Positions 59,784-64,000 of a DNA stretch of 64,000 bases are shown here, in pieces. The stretch is from CAMLOF01 sp041913045. GTDB taxonomy: Bacteria > Pseudomonadota > Gammaproteobacteria > Burkholderiales > Burkholderiaceae_C. The notes below the pieces were generated by a model. The model did not search any database. It saw only the letters and a program-made list of their open reading frames with translations, and had not been told where the DNA came from. A program made the position numbers and the translations under genes. The DNA lies in contig JAYSGB010000002.1 of NCBI GenBank assembly GCA_041913045.1, forward strand, positions 1 to 64,000, written 5' to 3'. Within the stretch, counting starts at the first letter, position 1, and every line of letters starts with the position of its first letter.

Positions 59784-59809
59784 ACAGCACCCCCCGGGGT
59801 GCTGTTTTT
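59784..59809 (+). terminator. Intrinsic terminator after RRM gene
   Basis: ACAGCACCCC at 59784-59793 pairs with GGGGTGCTGT at 59796-59805, with T-rich bases following. The tight centre means the top pairs open to form a loop. It ends the IF-1/RRM unit. Confidence 0.85.
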
Positions 59810-59847
59810 CTTTGTGTGTACTGCGCGTGTGGGTGCGGTGCGCCGCC

Positions 59848-60294
59848 TCAGCCCTTGAGCATGACGCCCTCGGAATCACTCACCTTCACGCCGATGGGAA
59901 TGCCCTGTTTCACGCTCATGGAAACGGTGCAGAACTCCTCGAACTGCGCCAGCACCCGCTCCAGGTGGTCGATGGCTGCGCCCGGCTTCTGTAGCTCAAG
60001 GTGCACGTTCATGGCCTGGATGCGCAGGCGGTTGTTCTCGTTGCGCCCCAGGGTGGCCGTGGCCGTGGCCTTGAGGGCACCCGGGTCTTGCTTGTACTTG
60101 CCCAGGGCAAACACCAGGCTGGCCGACAGGCAGTTGGCCACCGCGGCCAACAGCAAGTGGTCAGGCGCCGGGCCTGTTCCCTGCCCCAATGGCGCAGGTT
60201 CGTCACTGAACAGCGCTGGGGTGTCCAGACCGAAATCCACAAGGAACTGGTAACCGGATTGCCGGGTCAGGGTGACGGTGGCGGCTTCGTTCAT
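59848..60294 (-). CDS. OsmC-family peroxiredoxin-like protein
   Basis: This 148-residue protein has the OsmC/Ohr fold, with the two conserved cysteines in AAVANCLSASLVF and EEFCTVSMSV. The loop PLGQGTGPAPDHLLLAA places it with the YhfA/OsmC-like branch. It reduces hydroperoxides or handles thiol/sulfur species. It is divergent from the SQR-like flavoprotein, so a shared role in sulfur or oxidant handling is possible. An AGGAG site precedes the ATG. Confidence 0.85.
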   Translation of the reverse strand: MNEAATVTLTRQSGYQFLVDFGLDTPALFSDEPAPLGQGTGPAPDHLLLAAVANCLSASLVFALGKYKQDPGALKATATATLGRNENNRLRIQAMNVHLELQKPGAAIDHLERVLAQFEEFCTVSMSVKQGIPIGVKVSDSEGVMLKG

Positions 60295-60324
60295 GGTTTC
60301 TCCTAGGAAGAATTGGTCTGTCGC

Positions 60325-60338
60325 TTGACATTCCTCAA
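60325..60338. promoter_or_regulatory. FNR/Crp-like palindrome between osmC-like and SQR-like genes
   Basis: TTGA at 60325-60328 and TCAA at 60335-60338 with six bases between give TTGAC-ATTC-CTCAA. This matches eight of the ten specified positions of the FNR-family consensus TTGAT-N4-ATCAA. It lies in the divergent promoter region. Confidence 0.4.
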
Positions 60339-60411
60339 GACCCGTGCGGTCTGCCCGGTCTATCGTTTACACACCCCCATGAGTATATAGACGCCACACA
60401 GGAGACACACC

Positions 60412-61746
60412 ATGGACCGCACCCCGCCGCAAGACAAGGTCTGCTACGACAGGCGCCGCTGGTTGGGTGGCATGGCCGCACTGCCATTGGCCGCGGGTCT
60501 GGCCGGCACGGCACCTGTCGCGCGGGCACGCGTCAAGACGCAGGCACACATCGTGATTGCGGGCAGCGGGCTGGCGGGCATCGCCATGGCCAACCGGCTG
60601 GCCAAAGGGCTGGATGGCGCGCGCATCACCATCGTCGATGGCAAGGAAGCCCACAACTACCAGCCCGGCTACACCCTGGTGGCCACGGGCGTTTGGCCCG
60701 TGAGCAAGGTGGAAGACCGCAACGCTGACTTCCACCCAGAGGGGGTGCAGTGGATCAAGGACTTCGTGGCCGAATTCGACCCAGCCGCCAACACCCTGAC
60801 CACGCGCGGCGGGCAGCGCATTCCTTACGACTTCCTGGTGGTGGCCACAGGCTTGCAGATGAACTTCGACCAGATTGAAGGCATGGACGTCAAGGCCATT
60901 GGGCAGAACGGACTGGCCAGCGTGTACCCCGGCCCCCAGGCGGCGGTGGCCACGTGGTCGGCCATGGACGCGTTCCGTGGAACGGGCGGGCGAGCGGTGA
61001 TGACCCTGCCCGCCACCCCGCTCAAATGCGCAGGCGCACCGCTGAAGATGACCTTCATGGTGGTGGACCGCCTGAAGCAGGCAGGCAAGCTGGCCAGTTC
61101 AAAGGTGGAATTCCACTCGGCGCTGGGCAACGTGTTTGGCGTGAAGCCGGTCAACGACAACGTACTGAAGCGCTGGTCTGACCTGGGAGTGGAGGTGACC
61201 TACAACCACAAGCTCACCCGCGTGGACATTGGCGGCAGGCGCGCCACCTTCAGCACACCTGAGGGCGACACCCAGACATTGGAATACGATTTTTTGCACG
61301 TGGTGCCTCCCATGAGTGCGCCCGATGCAGTGCGCCAGAGCGATCTTTCCTGGAAAGATGGCCCCTTCGCCGCTGGCGGCTGGCTGGAGGTGGACAAGGG
61401 CACCCTGCAACATCGGCGCTACCCCAACGCCTTTGGGCTGGGGGATGTGAATGGCACCCCGCGGGGCAAGACCGCCGCCACGGTCAAGAAAAGCACGCCG
61501 CTGGTAGCACAGAACCTGATGGACGTGATTGCGGGCAAGGCACCTAGCCAGACTTTCGACGGTTACACGTCGTGCCCGCTGATCGTGCGCGAGGGGTCGG
61601 CCATGCTCATCGAATTCGACTACGAAGGCCGCCTGACGCCCAGCCTGCCGATGATCGAACCACTGCAAGAAAGCTACTTTGCCTGGGTGATGAAGCAGCG
61701 CATGCTCAAACCCGCTTATCTGGCCGTGCTCAAGGGCCGCGCCTGA
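60412..61746 (+). CDS. Exported SQR-like FAD oxidoreductase
   Basis: This 444-residue flavoprotein is of the sulfide:quinone reductase/flavocytochrome-c sulfide dehydrogenase family. The N-terminus YDRRRWLGGMAALPLAAG is a twin-arginine signal, so it acts in the periplasm. FAD binding is shown by IVIAGSGLAGIAMANRL and FGLGDVNGTPRGKTAAT. Two mature cysteines, C206 (PLKCAGAP) and C388 (YTSCPLI), correspond to the pair that forms the redox-active site of SQR. Its probable membrane partner follows after 12 bases. Sulfide oxidation to polysulfide is the family function; specificity here is not proven. Confidence 0.82.
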   Translation: MDRTPPQDKVCYDRRRWLGGMAALPLAAGLAGTAPVARARVKTQAHIVIAGSGLAGIAMANRLAKGLDGARITIVDGKEAHNYQPGYTLVATGVWPVSKVEDRNADFHPEGVQWIKDFVAEFDPAANTLTTRGGQRIPYDFLVVATGLQMNFDQIEGMDVKAIGQNGLASVYPGPQAAVATWSAMDAFRGTGGRAVMTLPATPLKCAGAPLKMTFMVVDRLKQAGKLASSKVEFHSALGNVFGVKPVNDNVLKRWSDLGVEVTYNHKLTRVDIGGRRATFSTPEGDTQTLEYDFLHVVPPMSAPDAVRQSDLSWKDGPFAAGGWLEVDKGTLQHRRYPNAFGLGDVNGTPRGKTAATVKKSTPLVAQNLMDVIAGKAPSQTFDGYTSCPLIVREGSAMLIEFDYEGRLTPSLPMIEPLQESYFAWVMKQRMLKPAYLAVLKGRA

Positions 61747-61758
61747 AGGAGACAAGCC

Positions 61759-62097
61759 ATGTACGAAATCTGGCTGGCGGTCAACATCGTTTACGAAATC
61801 CTGCGGCCCGCGCTGCCGGTGCTTGCACTGCTGGCCCTGGCCTGGGTGGCATTTGGCTGGCGCGTCTGGCGCATTCCCTCGGCGCGTTGGGGCGCCGCCA
61901 CCAAGGCGGTTCTGATTCTGGCCGTGGTGGTGGCTGTGGCCGTGTTTACGCTGATGCCTGTAGCCACCTCCTCCAGCCTGTCGGAACTCAAGTACGGGGT
62001 GGACTGGGCCTTCCTGGGCAGCGTCGCCCTGGGGTTTGGTGCTCTGGCGGGTGTACTGGCCTGGCCGCTGCTGGCCTGGCTATCGCGGCGCGCCTGA
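61759..62097 (+). CDS. Three-helix membrane protein, probable partner of SQR-like enzyme
   Basis: This 112-residue protein has three hydrophobic helices (LPVLALLALAWVAFGWRVW, AVLILAVVVAVAVFTLMP, LGSVALGFGALAGVLAWPLL). There are no histidine pairs for heme and no known domain. It follows the SQR-like gene by 12 bases with GGAG upstream. It may anchor the flavoprotein or pass electrons to quinone, by position only. Confidence 0.65.
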   Translation: MYEIWLAVNIVYEILRPALPVLALLALAWVAFGWRVWRIPSARWGAATKAVLILAVVVAVAVFTLMPVATSSSLSELKYGVDWAFLGSVALGFGALAGVLAWPLLAWLSRRA

Positions 62098-62104
62098 CAA
62101 CTGT

Positions 62105-62404
62105 TCAGCCGCCGCCGCGTTGGAGGTAAAGGTCGAACTTCTTCATGAAGGCACGGCGCTCCTCTGCGCTCATGTCATCGAACGCAAAGGCAACATGCAG
62201 TCGCGGCAGCCGCATCAGCGCAATCACGCGGGGCGGCAGGGGGTGCCAGTTGACTTGCAAACGGCCGCCCCCCACTTCCACCAGCAGGGTCTGTGCAGAC
62301 TGGTGCCACACATGCCCTGCCAGAGCGCGGGGCAGCCAGCCCAGCCACTCGGCCTCGGTGCAGGCCATGTCACGCTCGAAACGGTCAGGGTAGTCGGTCT
62401 GCAC
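62105..62404 (-). CDS. Small protein of the AOR-type cluster, 99 residues
   Basis: I place the start at GTG 62404, 27 bases after the moaD-like stop, giving MQTDYPDRFERDMACTEAEW and a body with LLVEVGGGRLQVNWHPLPPR ending in a helical tail (DMSAEERRAFMKKFDLYLQ). An ATG at 62368 is an alternative. It is cytoplasmic and unrecognised. The position as last gene after the MoaD-like gene and flavoprotein suggests a role in maturation or assembly of that system. Confidence 0.6.
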   Translation of the reverse strand: MQTDYPDRFERDMACTEAEWLGWLPRALAGHVWHQSAQTLLVEVGGGRLQVNWHPLPPRVIALMRLPRLHVAFAFDDMSAEERRAFMKKFDLYLQRGGG

Positions 62405-62430
62405 GTCAGCAGTGGTTCGGCAAAGGCCGT

Positions 62431-62688
62431 TTAACCACCCGCAATGGGCGGCCAGATGGCCAGCACATCGCCGTCCACCAGCACGCGAGCACCGCGCTGC
62501 TCTGGCGGCACGAACACGCCGTTGATCAACACCAAGTGCACCAGCTTGGGCGGCAGCTGGTGCGCCTCCACCACCTGCGTCACCGTGGCGCCATCGGCCA
62601 GGGCAAGCTCGATCTGGTTGTATTGAGCGCCGGGCGGCAGGTAGTCGCCCAGCGTGGCAAAGAGTTTCAGGGTCACACGCATCGTCAT
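62431..62688 (-). CDS. MoaD/ThiS-family small sulfur-carrier protein
   Basis: This 85-residue ubiquitin-fold protein begins RVTLKLFATLGDYLPPGA, contains VHLVLINGVFVPPEQRGA, and ends in VDGDVLAIWPPIAGG. The terminal GG is the site of thiocarboxylate formation. No moaE or thiG is adjacent. Next to a flavoprotein of the AorC type, it fits the MoaD-like protein of aldehyde:ferredoxin oxidoreductase operons, needed for tungstopterin cofactor supply. Confidence 0.85.
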   Translation of the reverse strand: MTMRVTLKLFATLGDYLPPGAQYNQIELALADGATVTQVVEAHQLPPKLVHLVLINGVFVPPEQRGARVLVDGDVLAIWPPIAGG

Positions 62689-62699
62689 GGCACTTTAGC

Positions 62700-63980
62700 T
62701 CAGCGGCGGCGCGTGTCCTGCGCGCCGCTCCAATGCCCCTGACCCTGAGCTGCGCCCAGATAGGCCTGCGCCAGACAGGTCGGGTCCGCCATGAGCTTGT
62801 CTTTCCATTCACCCAGGTGCACGCGCCCCTCGACCAGGCCGCGCATCATGCCAACGTGCTCGGTCCAGCCCACACTGTTGCACCCCACCATCACGTCACC
62901 GCTGAACTGCAGGCTCAGCACACGCTTGGCCTCGGGGTCGATGCGCTCCACGCGCTCGCCGCCGGGCACACCCTCCCAGTTGCCAAAGCTGGCTGAAATC
63001 AAGCCCAGGGTGTCCAGCACGTTGATCTGCGTGACGCCCTTGAGCTCGGCCTTTTTGCCCACCATGTTCATGGCGGCCACGTAGGCCTGGTCGGCGGCGT
63101 TCGGCTGAATGGCGCTCACCATGGTCTTGCCGCTCACCTTGTCAAAAGCTTCTGCACAGTCTCCGGCGGCATAGATACCCGGCACACTGGTCTGCATGTG
63201 CTCATCGGTCAACACCCCCTGCAGGCAGGTGATGCCGGAATCCTTGAGGAAGCCGATGGCCGGGCGCACGCCCGTGGCGCTGATGATGAGATCCGCCTCG
63301 ATGCTGGCCCCGGTGGACAGCTGCACCTTCAGCGCACTGCCCGCCTGGCTGATGGATTCGACCTTGGCCCCCGTGTGCACCTTCACGCCTTTGGCTTCGC
63401 ACCAGTCGCGGATCATGCCGCCTGCGGCAGGCCCCATCATGCGGGGAACCATGCGGTCACCCATTTCCACCACGGTCAGGTCAACGCCGCGCTGCTTGAG
63501 CGACTCCATGATGATGCAGCCGATGAAACCCGCGCCCATCTGCAGCACGCGCGCGCCGGGTTGCGCCAGCTTCTGGATGGCGCGGGCGTTCTCCAGCGTC
63601 CAACAGGGGTGGATGCCAGGCAGGTCCATGCCCGGAATGGGCGGGCGCACCGGGTGCGAACCCGTGGCGATGAGCAGCTTGTCGAAACCCAGGGTCTGGC
63701 CGTTGTCCAACGCCACGGTGCGCGCGGCGGCGTCCACGTGCGTGGCGCGCGCCCGCACGATGTCGATGCGGCGGTCGGCAAAGTGGGAGCCGCCCTTGCG
63801 CAGCCAGGTACCCCGCTCGTCGATGTTGCCCACCAGCAGGTAGGGAATCGCCATGCGCGAGTACGGAGGCTCGGGCTCGTCGCCGACGATGGTGATACGG
63901 TCAGCAGGTGCGTGTTTGCGGATGGTTTCAGCGGCGATGACGCCAGCGGGTCCCGCGCCGAGGATGAGGTGGTGGATCAT
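62700..63980 (-). CDS. NAD(P)H/FAD oxidoreductase, AorC-like
   Basis: This 426-residue pyridine-nucleotide-disulfide-type flavoprotein (no redox disulfide) has FAD site 1 as LILGAGPAGVIAAETIR, NAD site as VLQMGAGFIGCIIMESL and FAD site 2 as PGIYAAGDCAEAFD. It resembles ferredoxin/rubredoxin reductase-like and nitrite-reductase-like subunits. With the MoaD-like gene 11 bases downstream it matches the NADH-oxidising subunit of AorABC-type aldehyde:ferredoxin oxidoreductases, whose catalytic and ferredoxin genes should lie just beyond the right edge. Confidence 0.82.
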   Translation of the reverse strand: MIHHLILGAGPAGVIAAETIRKHAPADRITIVGDEPEPPYSRMAIPYLLVGNIDERGTWLRKGGSHFADRRIDIVRARATHVDAAARTVALDNGQTLGFDKLLIATGSHPVRPPIPGMDLPGIHPCWTLENARAIQKLAQPGARVLQMGAGFIGCIIMESLKQRGVDLTVVEMGDRMVPRMMGPAAGGMIRDWCEAKGVKVHTGAKVESISQAGSALKVQLSTGASIEADLIISATGVRPAIGFLKDSGITCLQGVLTDEHMQTSVPGIYAAGDCAEAFDKVSGKTMVSAIQPNAADQAYVAAMNMVGKKAELKGVTQINVLDTLGLISASFGNWEGVPGGERVERIDPEAKRVLSLQFSGDVMVGCNSVGWTEHVGMMRGLVEGRVHLGEWKDKLMADPTCLAQAYLGAAQGQGHWSGAQDTRRR

Positions 63981-64000
63981 GGTTGAGCGGTCTCGATGGT
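63977..64000 (-). CDS. Last codons of an upstream gene cut by the window edge
   Basis: On the minus strand the flavoprotein ATG is embedded in ATGA. The overlapping TGA (63979-63977) closes a frame reading TIETAQP back to the window edge. The overlap pattern suggests the end of a coupled upstream gene, which I predict to be a subunit of an aldehyde:ferredoxin oxidoreductase. Only seven codons are visible. Confidence 0.3.
   Translation of the reverse strand, partial: TIETAQP

Noticed and set aside
60366..60390. Promoter built from TTTACA and TATATA before the SQR-like gene
   Set aside because: Spacing of about 12 bases is too short for sigma-70 recognition.

Overview
The window looks like chromosome from a beta-proteobacterium of the order Burkholderiales, most likely family Comamonadaceae (Acidovorax/Hydrogenophaga/Simplicispira type). 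The base composition is GC-rich. Core genes occur in arrangements familiar from that group: dapA-bamC, xseB-ispA-dxs, polA/DUF2782/thrB (kinase-fold ThrB) and a BPSS1780-type membrane protein. Tripartite TRAP carriers are present, as are a Tat-exported PhoX phosphatase and many VOC and alpha/beta-hydrolase proteins. The family assignment is inference from gene content; no rRNA or tRNA gene is present.

Layout, left to right. 1-706: the decayed end of a NERD-type nuclease gene, a gene-free stretch, and a textbook LexA box. 707-3926: small metabolic genes (two VOC proteins, a secreted PHB-depolymerase-like esterase, an ICMT-like methyltransferase, an enoyl-CoA hydratase). 3930-7937: parE divergent from an MFS carrier, a 41-residue membrane microprotein and a SAM methyltransferase. 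7983-12860: dapA, bamC, a repetitive lipoprotein, the ribosomal oxygenase roxA, a SlyD-like PPIase and dut. 12870-19699: a dctP-Q-M TRAP carrier with an internal terminator after dctP, then the isoprenoid operon xseB-ispA-dxs. 19897-23915: a membrane-anchored S1C protease followed by a MoxR/DUF58/VWA operon. 24084-27046: Rieske oxygenase, EamA exporter, mercaptopyruvate sulfurtransferase.

27058-30869: a two-gene unit coupling a solute-binding lipoprotein to a PAS-GGDEF-EAL membrane protein, a probable ligand-responsive c-di-GMP module. 30975-34496: ZIP metal carrier, dienelactone hydrolase, atypical LuxR regulator, a highly structured gene-free segment ending in an intrinsic terminator (candidate small RNA), and a secreted lipoprotein. 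34512-44255: polA, DUF2782, thrB, BPSS1780-type protein, Pho-box plus phoX, uvrD. 44289-46052: an orphan MotA/MotB stator pair. 46296-50916: guaC, an alpha/beta hydrolase and a second GGDEF-EAL protein. 50930-57149: a MarR-type regulator divergent from a TRAP-pxpBCA operon that should import and hydrolyse 5-oxoproline. 57220-59761: rdgC, crcB and a cold-shock-like island (long leader, 73-residue protein, second IF-1, RRM protein). 59848-64000: OsmC, an exported SQR-like flavoprotein with a membrane partner, and the tail of what is probably an aldehyde:ferredoxin oxidoreductase operon (MoaD-like protein plus NAD-dependent flavoprotein) that continues beyond the right edge.

The best leads for something undescribed are the structured RNA candidate at 33634-33778, the lipoprotein/c-di-GMP pair, the recurrent -10-like hexamers only 6-7 bases before start codons (possible leaderless mRNAs of parE, polA, uvrD, roxA and others), and the LexA box in front of a VOC gene. 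No CRISPR array, prophage, complete insertion sequence or tRNA was seen.
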